Part shown: positions 1 through 7,785 of the stretch, piece after piece
Layout of the letters: every line of letters begins with the position of its first letter
Position numbering within the stretch: position 1 is the stretch's first letter
Assembly: GCF_004010155.1 (NCBI RefSeq)
Contig: NZ_RRYH01000005.1
Location: forward strand, 237,319-301,318
DNA length: 64,000 bases
Source of the DNA: Solirhodobacter olei
Lineage (GTDB): Bacteria; Pseudomonadota; Alphaproteobacteria; Rhodobacterales; Rhodobacteraceae
Direction of reading: 5' to 3'
The notes under the pieces: generated by a model
The model's database searches: none
Seen by the model: only the letters and a program-made list of their open reading frames with translations
What the model was told of the DNA's origin: nothing
Translations under genes and position numbers: made by a program

Positions 1-305
1 GTCGCGGACCTTCTGGTCCAGCATCTCGGGCTTCGTCGCGGGAATCATCGGCTCCAGGATCTTCGCCTGGCAATGGTCGCAGTCGAGCGCGCAGCCCCCC
101 GCGGTGATCGAGAAGGCCGGGAAGGAGTTCTTGCCGCAGCCCTTCAGGTCGGCCGTGTCGTATTCCTTGAAGGTCGGCGTTGAAAACCGCAGCGGGCGGG
201 CGATCATCCCGGGGCCGAGACGTTCCATCTCTGCCACCAGGCCCGCGTCGAATTCCGCGTCCTCCAGCTCCTCGATCGCGCCGAGGCGGCCTAACCAGTC
301 GGACA
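1..305 (-). CDS. Radical SAM protein, probable lipoyl synthase (LipS type), 3' end cut by window edge
   Basis: The first 101 codons are present, from an ATG at 305 preceded by GGGAGGAATGGA; the rest lies to the left of the window. The visible part contains GGCALDCDHCQAKIL, a CX3CX2C motif typical of the radical SAM [4Fe-4S] cluster. sHdr clusters are known to carry dedicated lipoate-assembly genes, including two radical SAM lipoyl synthases (LipS1 and LipS2) that insert sulfur into octanoylated lipoate-binding protein. Position beside an sHdr cluster with lbpA therefore suggests one of these. Which of the two, or another radical SAM enzyme, cannot be decided from this fragment. It lies 25 bp downstream of the AcuC-like gene and is probably co-transcribed with it. 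Confidence 0.7.
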
Positions 306-330
306 TTCCATTCCTCCCTTCCGTGGCCGG

Positions 331-1452
331 TCAGGCCACGTGTTCAGCATTCCTCTCGGGCGCCAGCACCGCCTCGGCGATCTCGTGGAAGCGCTCGCGC
401 ACCGGGCCATCGTTCCGGGGATCGGCGAGCGTGGTGGTCCAGCGCGGCAGCCTGTCCTCTTCGTCGACGAGGTCGCAGTCGAAGCTCTCCAGCAACCGGC
501 GGCTTTCCCCGGGCAGGGCCGCCGGGATCTCGTATCCGGCGAGGCGGCCCCAGAGCCCGGTCCAGCAGCGCGCCACGGTCCAGGGATTGTAGCCGCCGCC
601 GCCGAGAACGACGGTAGAGGGCGCGATCCGGGCGAGCGCCACCACCGCATCCCAGAGCGCCACGTTCGAAAGCTCCAGCGAGGAGAGCGGATCGCCCGCG
701 AGCGGGTCTGCGCCGCAGGTGATCACTACCGCCTCCGGCGCGAAGCCCTGGGCGAGTGGCAGCACGGCGCGCGCCATCAGCAGGCCGAATTCGCTGTCGT
801 TCATCCGCCCGGGCACCGGCAGGTTGCGGGCGTTGCCGCCCGCGCGGTCGCCAAGGCGGCCAGTGAAGGGCCAGCGGTTCTCCTCGTGGATCGAGACGGT
901 CATCACCCGCGCCTCATCGGCAAAGGCCGCCTCCACCCCATCGCCGTGATGGGCGTCGAGATCGACGTAGAGGACGCGGGACATCCCCTCGTCCAAGAGC
1001 GTCAGAATGGCGAAGACCGGGTCGTTGAAGAAGCAGAAGCCGGAGGCATGGGCCGGCATGCCGTGATGGGTGCCGCCCGAGGGGTGATAGGCGACCCCGC
1101 CCCGCGCCGCGATCCGCGCCGCCTGGACCGAACCGCCGACCGAGGTGCCGGCGCGCTCGTAGAGGCCCGGGAACACCGGGTTCTCCAGCGTGCCGATCCG
1201 GAAGCGCGCGCGGGCCTCGTCACTGACGCGGCGGGTCGCCTCTGCCGCCACGATGGCGTCGATGTAGTCCGGGGCGTGAAAGGCCAGAAGCTCCTCGCGG
1301 CTGGCGCGGTGGCTTTGGACATAGCCGCCGGGCAGCCAGCCGAGATGGTCCGCGAGATCCAGCACCGCGCCGACGCGCTGGATGGCGAGGGGATGATTCC
1401 CCCGGTACCCGGTGGCGCGGTAGATCTCGGAGCTGATGAACTGGGCGTGCAT
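331..1452 (-). CDS. AcuC/histone deacetylase-family amidohydrolase
   Basis: A 373-residue zinc amidohydrolase of the arginase/deacetylase fold. The family signatures are clear: HPSGGTHHGMPAHASGFCFFN (tandem active-site His), DLDAHHGDGVE (zinc ligands Asp and His), a later ITCGADPLAGDP (third zinc Asp) and GGGGYN near the C terminus. The ATG at 1452 follows an AGAGG element; an upstream in-frame start would add 43 residues that do not look like the family. Such enzymes deacylate lysines in proteins (AcuC acts on acetyl-CoA synthetase) or small acetylated amines. It heads a probable two-gene transcript with the radical SAM gene and is divergent from the amidotransferase-like gene, so action on acyl or lipoyl lysine in this pathway is possible but is inference. 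Confidence 0.82.
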   Translation of the reverse strand: MHAQFISSEIYRATGYRGNHPLAIQRVGAVLDLADHLGWLPGGYVQSHRASREELLAFHAPDYIDAIVAAEATRRVSDEARARFRIGTLENPVFPGLYERAGTSVGGSVQAARIAARGGVAYHPSGGTHHGMPAHASGFCFFNDPVFAILTLLDEGMSRVLYVDLDAHHGDGVEAAFADEARVMTVSIHEENRWPFTGRLGDRAGGNARNLPVPGRMNDSEFGLLMARAVLPLAQGFAPEAVVITCGADPLAGDPLSSLELSNVALWDAVVALARIAPSTVVLGGGGYNPWTVARCWTGLWGRLAGYEIPAALPGESRRLLESFDCDLVDEEDRLPRWTTTLADPRNDGPVRERFHEIAEAVLAPERNAEHVA

Positions 1453-1506
1453 CCGGGCCTCTTCGGGCGGCGCGTGACCGGGGACGCCCCGGCGGCACGG
1501 CCACCC

Positions 1507-1611
1507 ATTCGAATCATAATATTCCAATTTTTGGATACGACCGCAAATCTTTCCTTTCGACCCCGACACGCCACCGGCCAAGGCTCGCCGGATTCATACC
1601 CAAATTAGAAT
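1507..1611. promoter_or_regulatory. AT-rich divergent promoter region with ATTCGAAT and ATTAGAAT palindromes
   Basis: This AT-rich island stands out in GC-rich surroundings between two divergent genes. It contains the palindrome ATTCGAAT at 1507-1514 and ATTAGAAT at 1604-1611. The same ATTCGAAT word recurs at 2421-2428 in front of the sHdr operon. ArsR-type repressors of sulfur-oxidation genes bind ATTC/GAAT-type inverted repeats, so these are candidate operators. The regulator itself is not in the window. Confidence 0.4.
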
Positions 1612-1679
1612 GTTTCGTTGACAGGGGCCCGCCGCGAGCCGATCCTTTGGGCTGTCCCTGGAGCCGAAGCGAAGGCGCA

Positions 1680-2381
1680 ATGAAGACAATCTGCGTGATC
1701 CAGCACACCGAGGCCGAGTATCTCGGCCTGCTGGAGGACCATCTGGAAGGCCGCAACATCCGCTTCCATTACAAGCGGCCCTTCACCTCCGGCGGCACCC
1801 TGCCGGCCTCGGCCGAGGGCTATGACGGGCTGATGCTGCTGGGCGGCGGTCCTTACGGCGTGGTCTCGGGCCATATCCTGCCGAGCCTCGGGCATGAACT
1901 GCGGCTGACGCGTGCGTTCCTGTCTGCCGGACTGCCGGTGGTGGGGTTCGAACTCGGCGCGGTGCTTCTGTCCATCGCGGCCGGGGGCGGGGCAGAGGAG
2001 GCGCCGCTGCGCTTCACGCTAGAATCGGCGCAGGCGACCGGGGCGGGCCGACTCGGCGGGCAGATGCCGGAGGTGTTCCCCCTCGCCTGCTATCTGCGCG
2101 ACGCCCCTGCCCTGCCCGCGGAGGCGACGATTCTGGCCCGCGGTCAGGACGGCGCGCCGCTCGTTTTCGGGATCGGGGACAACAGCCTTGGGTTCCTCGG
2201 CCATCCCGGCATGAAGCGCGGCATGGCGGAGGACCTGATCATGGAATTCGCTGACACGCCAGAGGATTGCGCGACGCCGCTGCAGGCGCTCGCCGTGGCC
2301 CAGGGCGAGATCGCCGAGGTGCTCAGCGGGCTGATGGTCGGCCTCGCGGCGCATACCGGCTGGATGGAGGAAATGGCCTGA
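1680..2381 (+). CDS. Class I glutamine amidotransferase-like protein without the catalytic Cys
   Basis: A 233-residue protein with the GATase1 fold: an LMLLGGGPYG turn (residues 52-60) and the nucleophile elbow at 89-95, which reads GFELGAV where active enzymes have G-x-C-x-G. Glu91 replaces the nucleophilic Cys, so glutaminase activity is not expected. A GHPG segment marks the usual His region. The ATG at 1680 follows GAAGCGAAGG; an in-frame start at 1647 would add 11 residues without a better ribosome site. It is 128 bp upstream of the sHdr genes on the same strand. Genes of this type are, from memory, recurrent near sHdr/lipoate-assembly clusters. The function is unknown; a structural or ligand-binding role is more likely than catalysis. 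Confidence 0.7.
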   Translation: MKTICVIQHTEAEYLGLLEDHLEGRNIRFHYKRPFTSGGTLPASAEGYDGLMLLGGGPYGVVSGHILPSLGHELRLTRAFLSAGLPVVGFELGAVLLSIAAGGGAEEAPLRFTLESAQATGAGRLGGQMPEVFPLACYLRDAPALPAEATILARGQDGAPLVFGIGDNSLGFLGHPGMKRGMAEDLIMEFADTPEDCATPLQALAVAQGEIAEVLSGLMVGLAAHTGWMEEMA

Positions 2382-2420
2382 GCGGAGAACCGGCGGGCGG
2401 AAAGATTAACGATATTGCAT

Positions 2421-2428
2421 ATTCGAAT
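2421..2428. promoter_or_regulatory. ATTCGAAT palindrome upstream of the sHdr operon
   Basis: An 8-bp perfect palindrome inside an AT-rich stretch (about 2404-2440), roughly 80 bp before the first dsrE-like start. It is identical to the word at 1507-1514. It is a candidate repressor site and is not proven. Confidence 0.4.
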
Positions 2429-2509
2429 TCTTGCATCTAACGTGACTGAAGATGACTGTGCGGGACCACACCGTTCTGGGAGGAACGGCCCCGCGATGGC
2501 CCTGGGAGG

Positions 2510-2896
2510 ATGAACGTGGCGAGCAAACTGATCATCGTGATGGTCAATACAGACCCCCGCAACGGCGAGGAGCTGGGCGCGCCCTTCTTCCAGGCCACCG
2601 TCGCCGCGGCGATGGATTACGAGGTGGAGGTCATCTGCACCGCCACCGCGGGACAGCTGATGAAGAAGGGCGTGGCCGAGAAACTCGTGGTCAAGCCCGG
2701 CTCGCCCAAGACCGTCTATGACTTCATCAAGGACGCGCATGACGCAGGCGCGAAGTTCTACTGCTGCTCGCCCAATCTCGACCTCTTCGACATGACCGCG
2801 GACGACCTGATCCCCGAATGCGAGGGCATCGTCGGCGGTGCCAAGGTGATCGAGGACATCATGGAAGACGACGACGCGAAGGTGTTGACCTACTGA
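2510..2896 (+). CDS. DsrE-family sulfur carrier protein, first gene of the sHdr operon
   Basis: A 128-residue protein of the DsrE/DsrF-like fold. It has a nucleotide-like N-terminal strand (KLIIVMVNTDP) and an adjacent Cys pair, C85-C86, in the segment AKFYCCSPNLDLF where DsrE-family sulfur carriers keep their persulfide-bearing Cys; a further Cys is at position 43. The ATG at 2510 overlaps a GGGAGG element; a GTG at 2516 is an alternative. It lies 25 bp before hdrC1. Proteins of this family hand sulfane sulfur between rhodanese, TusA and the oxidising complex. Which DsrE subclass it belongs to is not clear; it differs strongly from the second DsrE gene at 9709. Confidence 0.75.
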   Translation: MNVASKLIIVMVNTDPRNGEELGAPFFQATVAAAMDYEVEVICTATAGQLMKKGVAEKLVVKPGSPKTVYDFIKDAHDAGAKFYCCSPNLDLFDMTADDLIPECEGIVGGAKVIEDIMEDDDAKVLTY

Positions 2897-2921
2897 CGCC
2901 CATTTTCGCGGGGAGGCGAAG

Positions 2922-3698
2922 ATGAACGCCCATGTGCAGACGACCAATCCGCAGATCTCCGATCCTGTGTCGGAGAAGCCGGTGGTGCCTTACGAGGAAC
3001 TGGAGGAGATCTTCGACGATATCCGCACCCATGCGGTCTATGCGTCCGAGATCCACGGCTGCCTGAACTGCGGCATCTGCACCGCCACCTGCCCCTCGGC
3101 GCATTACTACGACTACAGCCCCCGCGAGATCGTGCAGCTGCTGTGGACGGAGAACCTCGAGGGCATCTACGACGCGATGCAGGAGAAGATCTGGGCCTGC
3201 GCCCAGTGCTACACCTGCGCCGCCCGCTGCCCGTTCGAGAACTCGCCCGGCGGCCTCGTCATGATCATGCGAGAGGTGGCGATCAAGCACGGGATGGAAA
3301 GCGCCAAGGAGGTGCTGCGGCCGTTCAGCCGCGTGCTTCTGAAGGTCGTCTCCACCGGCAACCAGCTGGCGCCCAACATGATCACCAAGGAGGCGTTCCC
3401 CGACTGGGGTCCGAACGTCGCCAAGGTCGACGCGCCGCTGGCGATCCTGCGCAAGGCGATCCCGATGCCGACCATGCACACGCTGGACACGGCCTGGGAG
3501 GTCAACCTGAAGACCTCGGTCGAGCTCTACACCATCTGGGAGGCGACCGGCGTCCTGGATCAACTTGAAATCGTTGATGAAAACCTCTTCGACGTGGTCT
3601 CCGACGTGATGGAGGAGAAGCGCGAGGAGTGGGAAGACTGGCTCGACGAGCAGGACGACGACGACGAGGACGACGATACGGACGGCGACGACGAATAG
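2922..3698 (+). CDS. hdrC1: sHdrC1, iron-sulfur subunit of the sHdr complex
   Basis: 258 residues with two ferredoxin-type clusters, CLNCGICTATCP (C47, C50, C53, C57) and CAQCYTCAARCP (C93, C96, C99, C103), as expected for HdrC. It would pass electrons between HdrB1 and the flavin subunit HdrA in the cytoplasmic sulfur-oxidising complex. The start ATG follows GGGGAGGCGAAG. The C terminus ends in an exceptional run of Asp/Glu (about the last 17 residues, mostly Asp, with one Thr and two Gly), which is not part of the HdrC fold. It is followed 43 bp later by hdrB1. The order C1-B1-A-hyp-C2-B2 is the hallmark of sHdr rather than methanogen Hdr. Confidence 0.93.
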   Translation: MNAHVQTTNPQISDPVSEKPVVPYEELEEIFDDIRTHAVYASEIHGCLNCGICTATCPSAHYYDYSPREIVQLLWTENLEGIYDAMQEKIWACAQCYTCAARCPFENSPGGLVMIMREVAIKHGMESAKEVLRPFSRVLLKVVSTGNQLAPNMITKEAFPDWGPNVAKVDAPLAILRKAIPMPTMHTLDTAWEVNLKTSVELYTIWEATGVLDQLEIVDENLFDVVSDVMEEKREEWEDWLDEQDDDDEDDDTDGDDE

Positions 3699-3741
3699 GC
3701 CCCCGGCCCCCGGCCGGGGCGCACCTGAAGGAGGACGCGAC

Positions 3742-5112
3742 ATGGCATCCGAAACCAATGGCAAGAGCGGCGCATTCAGCGGCTTCGGCGCCGACTGGCA
3801 GCCCAGCAACCTCTCGGCAGCGGAGGCGCGCCGCGCCACCGACTGGGTCGAGGCGAAGATCGACAAGCGGGCGCTGCTGACCTCCAAGGAGCGCAAGGAA
3901 GACGTCCGCGACGCGATGTGGCAGCTGGAGAAGGAGGGCCAGATCCTGGTCCACCGGATCGGCGAGCAGCACAAGCCGATCATGGCCAAGACGCTTTACG
4001 GCTGGGACAAGAAGATCCCGACCACGAACCTCTGGCACCACAAGTCCTGCGGCCAGTGCGGGAACATCCCGGGCTATCCGTCGTCGGTCCTCTGGCTGAT
4101 GAACAAGATGGAGCTCAACTACCTCGACGAGACCGACCAGACCTCGTGCACGGCGTGGAACTACCATGGCTCGGGCATCGGCAACGTGGTCTCGCTGGCG
4201 GCGGTGTTCCTGAGGAACTTCCACCAGGCCTATGTCTCCGCCAAGGCGCAGGGCCTGCCGGAGGGGACCTATTACCCGCTCGTCCATTGCGGCACCTCCT
4301 TCGGCAACTACAAGGAGATGCGGCATTTCCTGGTGCATTCGGCAGAGCTGCGCGAGGAGGTGACGAAGATCCTCGGCAAGCTCGGCCGGCTGATCGACGG
4401 CAAGCTGCTGATCCCGGAGGAGGTCGTCCACTACTCCGAATGGCTGCACGTGATGCGCCACCGGATCAAGGATTTCCAGGAAATCGACGTCTCCCACATC
4501 CGAACCACCGTCCACCCGGCCTGCCACGTCTACAAGATGGTGCCGGAGGACGTGATCTACGACGACACCGTGCTGGACGGGAACCGCGTGGCGGTGACCA
4601 CCGGCCTTCTGCAGACGCTCGGCACCCAGGTGATCGACTATTCCACCTGGTACGACTGCTGCGGCTTCGGCTTCCGCCATATCATCGGCGAGCGGGAATT
4701 CACCCGGTCCTTCGCCATCGACCGCAAGATCAAGGTCGCGGTGGAGGAGGCGAAATCCGACGCGATGATCGGCCATGACACCGGCTGCATCACAACGCTG
4801 GACAAGAACCAGTGGATCGGCCGCGCGGTCGACAAGGTCTACGAGCTGCCGGTGATGGCCGATTGCCAGTTCGCCGCGCTGGTCTGCGGCGCGCATCCCT
4901 ACAAGCTGGCGCAACTCCACTGGCACGCCTCCCCCTTCGAGAAGCTTCTGGAAAAGATGGGCATCGACTGGGAGGCCAAGAAGGCGGAGTTCGAGGCCTA
5001 TCTGGAAGAGGTCAAGGCCGGGCGGATCGAGACCCTTTACGACCCGAAGCGGGCCATCACCTCTGGCCCCGGCTACGTCAAACCCAAGTCCCTTGCAGGA
5101 GCGGAGAAGTGA
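3742..5112 (+). CDS. hdrB1: sHdrB1, CCG-domain (non-cubane cluster) subunit
   Basis: 456 residues, longer than canonical HdrB. It carries Cys-rich motifs of the CCG family: CGQCGNIPGYP near residue 100, SCTAWNYHG, HPACHVYK, WYDCCGFGFRH and, near the C terminus, ADCQFAALVCGAHP. In methanogen HdrB these motifs hold two non-cubane [4Fe-4S] clusters that split the heterodisulfide; in sHdr the protein is thought to act on LbpA- or TusA-bound sulfur. The ATG at 3742 follows GAAGGAGGACGCGAC. The stop overlaps the hdrA start by 4 bp (GTGA), showing translational coupling. The family assignment is secure from order and motifs; the exact cluster chemistry is inferred. Confidence 0.92.
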   Translation: MASETNGKSGAFSGFGADWQPSNLSAAEARRATDWVEAKIDKRALLTSKERKEDVRDAMWQLEKEGQILVHRIGEQHKPIMAKTLYGWDKKIPTTNLWHHKSCGQCGNIPGYPSSVLWLMNKMELNYLDETDQTSCTAWNYHGSGIGNVVSLAAVFLRNFHQAYVSAKAQGLPEGTYYPLVHCGTSFGNYKEMRHFLVHSAELREEVTKILGKLGRLIDGKLLIPEEVVHYSEWLHVMRHRIKDFQEIDVSHIRTTVHPACHVYKMVPEDVIYDDTVLDGNRVAVTTGLLQTLGTQVIDYSTWYDCCGFGFRHIIGEREFTRSFAIDRKIKVAVEEAKSDAMIGHDTGCITTLDKNQWIGRAVDKVYELPVMADCQFAALVCGAHPYKLAQLHWHASPFEKLLEKMGIDWEAKKAEFEAYLEEVKAGRIETLYDPKRAITSGPGYVKPKSLAGAEK

Positions 5113-6161
5113 GCGAGCCTATCCTGATCGTCGGCGGGGGGCCCGCCGGGTTGTCCGCCGCCCATGCCGCGGCCTCCGCCGGGCGGAAGGTGATCCTCGT
5201 GGAGAAGGAGGACCGTCTTGGCGGCGCGCCGATCCTTTCGGGCTATGCCCGGCTGGTGCCGAGCCATGAATGGGCGGCCGACGCGATCGGCGCCATGGTC
5301 AAGCGCGTCGTCGAGAATCCGAATGTCGAGGTCCGCCTGAACACGCAGGTGCAGGCCTTCAGCGGGGAACCCGGCGCCTTCACCGCCACCTTGAAGGACG
5401 GCGGCAATATCTCGGCGGCCAGCACGATCCTGACCACGGGCTTCACCCATTTCGACAGCGTCAACAAGCCGGAGTGGGGCTTTGGCACCTACCCGGACGT
5501 GGTGACGACGACGCAGGTTGAACAGATGATCTCCTCCGGCCGGGGGGTGCGCTGCCCGTCGGACGGCAGGAAGCCCGACCGCGTGGCGATCCTGCTCTGC
5601 GTCGGCTCGCGCGACCGGCAGATCGGGCGGGAATGGTGCTCGAAGATCTGCTGCACCGTCTCCTCCAACCTCGCCATGGAAATCCGCGAGGAGCTGCCGA
5701 ATTCCAACGTCTACATCTACTACATGGATATCCGGACCTTCGGCCTCTACGAGGGCGAATTCTACTGGGGCAGCCAGGAGGAATATAAGGTCAAGTACAT
5801 CAAGGCCCGCATCGCCGAGGTCACCTCGGACGGCAAACGGCTGCTGGTGAAGGGCGAGGACACGCTGGTCAAGCGGCCAATCTCGATCCCCTTCGACATG
5901 GTGGTCCACGCCGTGGGCATGGACCCGAACGTCGACAACATGACGCTTTCGTCGGTCTTCGGGGTAGACCTGAACAAGTACGGCTACATCGGGCGCGCCA
6001 ACACCTACACCACGCTCTGCCAGACCTCGCGGCCCGGCGTCTTCGTGGCCGGCGCCGCCTCGGGGCCGGAGACGATCGACGACTCGATCGCGCAGGGAAG
6101 TGCCGCGGCTATCGCGGCGCTGAACTTCGCGGCCGGCGCGGTGAGCGCGGCGGCAGAGTGA
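5109..6161 (+). CDS. hdrA: sHdrA, FAD-binding subunit of the sHdr complex
   Basis: 350 residues starting with GTG at 5109, overlapping hdrB1 by 4 bp. The N terminus has the FAD-binding Rossmann fold (ILIVGGGPAGLSAAHAA) and the C terminus the second FAD signature (GVFVAGAASGPETIDDSIAQG). A mid-protein segment IGREWCSKICC is the HdrA-type Cys cluster. It is much shorter than methanogen HdrA, as is normal for sHdrA. It would accept electrons from oxidation of LbpA-bound sulfur and pass them on. The next gene starts on its stop codon (TGATG). Confidence 0.93.
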   Translation: MSEPILIVGGGPAGLSAAHAAASAGRKVILVEKEDRLGGAPILSGYARLVPSHEWAADAIGAMVKRVVENPNVEVRLNTQVQAFSGEPGAFTATLKDGGNISAASTILTTGFTHFDSVNKPEWGFGTYPDVVTTTQVEQMISSGRGVRCPSDGRKPDRVAILLCVGSRDRQIGREWCSKICCTVSSNLAMEIREELPNSNVYIYYMDIRTFGLYEGEFYWGSQEEYKVKYIKARIAEVTSDGKRLLVKGEDTLVKRPISIPFDMVVHAVGMDPNVDNMTLSSVFGVDLNKYGYIGRANTYTTLCQTSRPGVFVAGAASGPETIDDSIAQGSAAAIAALNFAAGAVSAAAE

Positions 6162-7039
6162 TGTTCGGGCTGGGGCGCAGGGCGGAGACTGCGGGGGCGC
6201 CGGTGGCGCCGCCCGTGCTGGACCTGTCCGGCCCGACCCTGCGGCGCGCCTTCGAGCACCTGGTGAAATCGGCCGAGCCCACGGGCGGGATCGAGCGCTA
6301 CGTGATGGCGCTGACGCTTAAGGCCTCGCTTTTCGAGGAGCTCCTCGGCAAGGGCCGCGTCGGCCAGCTGACCGAGACCGAGTTCCTCGACCTCGCCGCG
6401 TTCATTACGCCCGTGCGCCGCAAGGTCGGCACCTACCTGGGCGAGGCGGGATTCGAGGCGCTGCGGATGCGGCTGGAGGCGCTGCTGGCGGGCTGGTCCG
6501 ACACCGGAACCGCAGACGCGCGGCTGGCGCAGTTCACCGCGCGCTTCCCGCAGGACAAGGCGCATCGCTGGGTCCGCGACCTCGGCGCAGAGGTGCTGCA
6601 TTTCATCGCGCCGGACCGCTACCCGCTGATGTGCCGCTGGATCTGGGACGCAAAGGTGAAGACCGGCGTGCTGCGCGAGATCTGGTTCGCCGAGGACGTC
6701 GCCACCGCAACGATCGAGGTGGCCGACGACGCGCTGGCCTTCCGCACGCTCGCCTCGGAACTGGAGGAGTTCCTGACCTCCGAAGGCGTCTTTCGCGACC
6801 TGCCCTTCTACAGCGACCTGCTGATGGCGCATGTCTACGCCGATTACATCAACGACCGCGGCGGCAGCCTGATGCGCGCCGAATTCGCCACCGCCGCCGA
6901 CCCGATGCTGCACACGCGCCGGATGCTCGGCCTCGACGCGGTGGACACCGAGACCGGCCGCACGCGGCTGAAGCTGATCGACGGCACCGCCCATGTCCTA
7001 GGCACCCCGAAGGCGATCCCCCGCCAGGAGACCCACTGA
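6161..7039 (+). CDS. sHdr-associated conserved protein (the 'hyp' gene between hdrA and hdrC2)
   Basis: 292 residues with no Cys motif or membrane segment; there is only a single Cys (in the segment YPLMCRWIWDAK). It is largely helical and acidic, with a proline-rich N terminus. A gene at exactly this position is a fixed feature of sHdr clusters and is needed as part of the core unit, but its role is unknown. The ATG at 6161 shares one base with the hdrA stop; a GTG at 6158 is an alternative start. Its own stop overlaps hdrC2, so it must be co-translated with the complex. A structural or assembly role is inferred from position only. Confidence 0.85.
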   Translation: MFGLGRRAETAGAPVAPPVLDLSGPTLRRAFEHLVKSAEPTGGIERYVMALTLKASLFEELLGKGRVGQLTETEFLDLAAFITPVRRKVGTYLGEAGFEALRMRLEALLAGWSDTGTADARLAQFTARFPQDKAHRWVRDLGAEVLHFIAPDRYPLMCRWIWDAKVKTGVLREIWFAEDVATATIEVADDALAFRTLASELEEFLTSEGVFRDLPFYSDLLMAHVYADYINDRGGSLMRAEFATAADPMLHTRRMLGLDAVDTETGRTRLKLIDGTAHVLGTPKAIPRQETH

Positions 7040-7785
7040 TGCCCATTCACGAGAAATCCCTGATCCGGCCCGAGAACCTGCGCGAACAGGAAAATCTCGT
7101 CATCGAGGGGATGGACGTCTCCGGCCACTGGTCGACTTTCATCGAAAGCCGCGCGGTGACCGATTACAACGAGGCGCTGCAGGAGGAGATCGCGGCGCTG
7201 CCGGGCGGGGAGAACATCCACCGCTGCTGGCAATGCGGATCCTGCACCAACGCCTGCACGGTCAACGCGGTGAACCCGGAGTTCAACCCCCGCTACTGGA
7301 TCTACCTGATCCGGCTGGGGATGGAGGATGAGCTGCTGCGCGACAAGGACATCATCTGGCAATGCGTCAGCTGCAACAAATGCACCTACGCCTGCCCGCG
7401 CGACGTGGTGCCCGAGGGCGTGATGAAGGCCACCGCGCATTGGCTGGAGCTGAAGGGCCACACGCCGAAATCGCCCTCGATGCTGTTCGACGAGGTGTTT
7501 GCCGGGCAGGTCATCAAAACCGGCCGGATCGAGGACGGGCTCGTGCTGCGCGACTTCTTCAAGCGCACCGGGCAGCCGCTGAACCAGCCCTGGCTCGTCG
7601 CGATGGTCCTCGGGCTCGTGAAGCGGTTCCCGCTGGCCTACCTGATCAAGCTCGGCATCGCGACGATCCGGCCGGACCGGACCCGCGGCTGGGGCCGCGC
7701 CCGCGACGCGATCAACGAATACGCCGAAGAGGTCGAGGCGCAGAACCGCAAGGCGCTTGGCCTTGGCGCGAAGGGAGCGAAGTGA
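7039..7785 (+). CDS. hdrC2: sHdrC2, iron-sulfur subunit of the sHdr complex
   Basis: 248 residues with two [4Fe-4S] motifs: CWQCGSCTNAC (C63, C66, C69, C73) and CVSCNKCTYACP (C109, C112, C115, C119). The first motif lacks the usual final Pro (AC-TVN). It would relay electrons between HdrA and HdrB2. The ATG overlaps the stop of the previous gene by one base, and its own stop overlaps hdrB2 in the same way. A hydrophobic helix near residues 184-208 may help dock to the complex. It differs from hdrC1 in its N terminus and lacks the acidic tail. Confidence 0.92.
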   Translation: MPIHEKSLIRPENLREQENLVIEGMDVSGHWSTFIESRAVTDYNEALQEEIAALPGGENIHRCWQCGSCTNACTVNAVNPEFNPRYWIYLIRLGMEDELLRDKDIIWQCVSCNKCTYACPRDVVPEGVMKATAHWLELKGHTPKSPSMLFDEVFAGQVIKTGRIEDGLVLRDFFKRTGQPLNQPWLVAMVLGLVKRFPLAYLIKLGIATIRPDRTRGWGRARDAINEYAEEVEAQNRKALGLGAKGAK

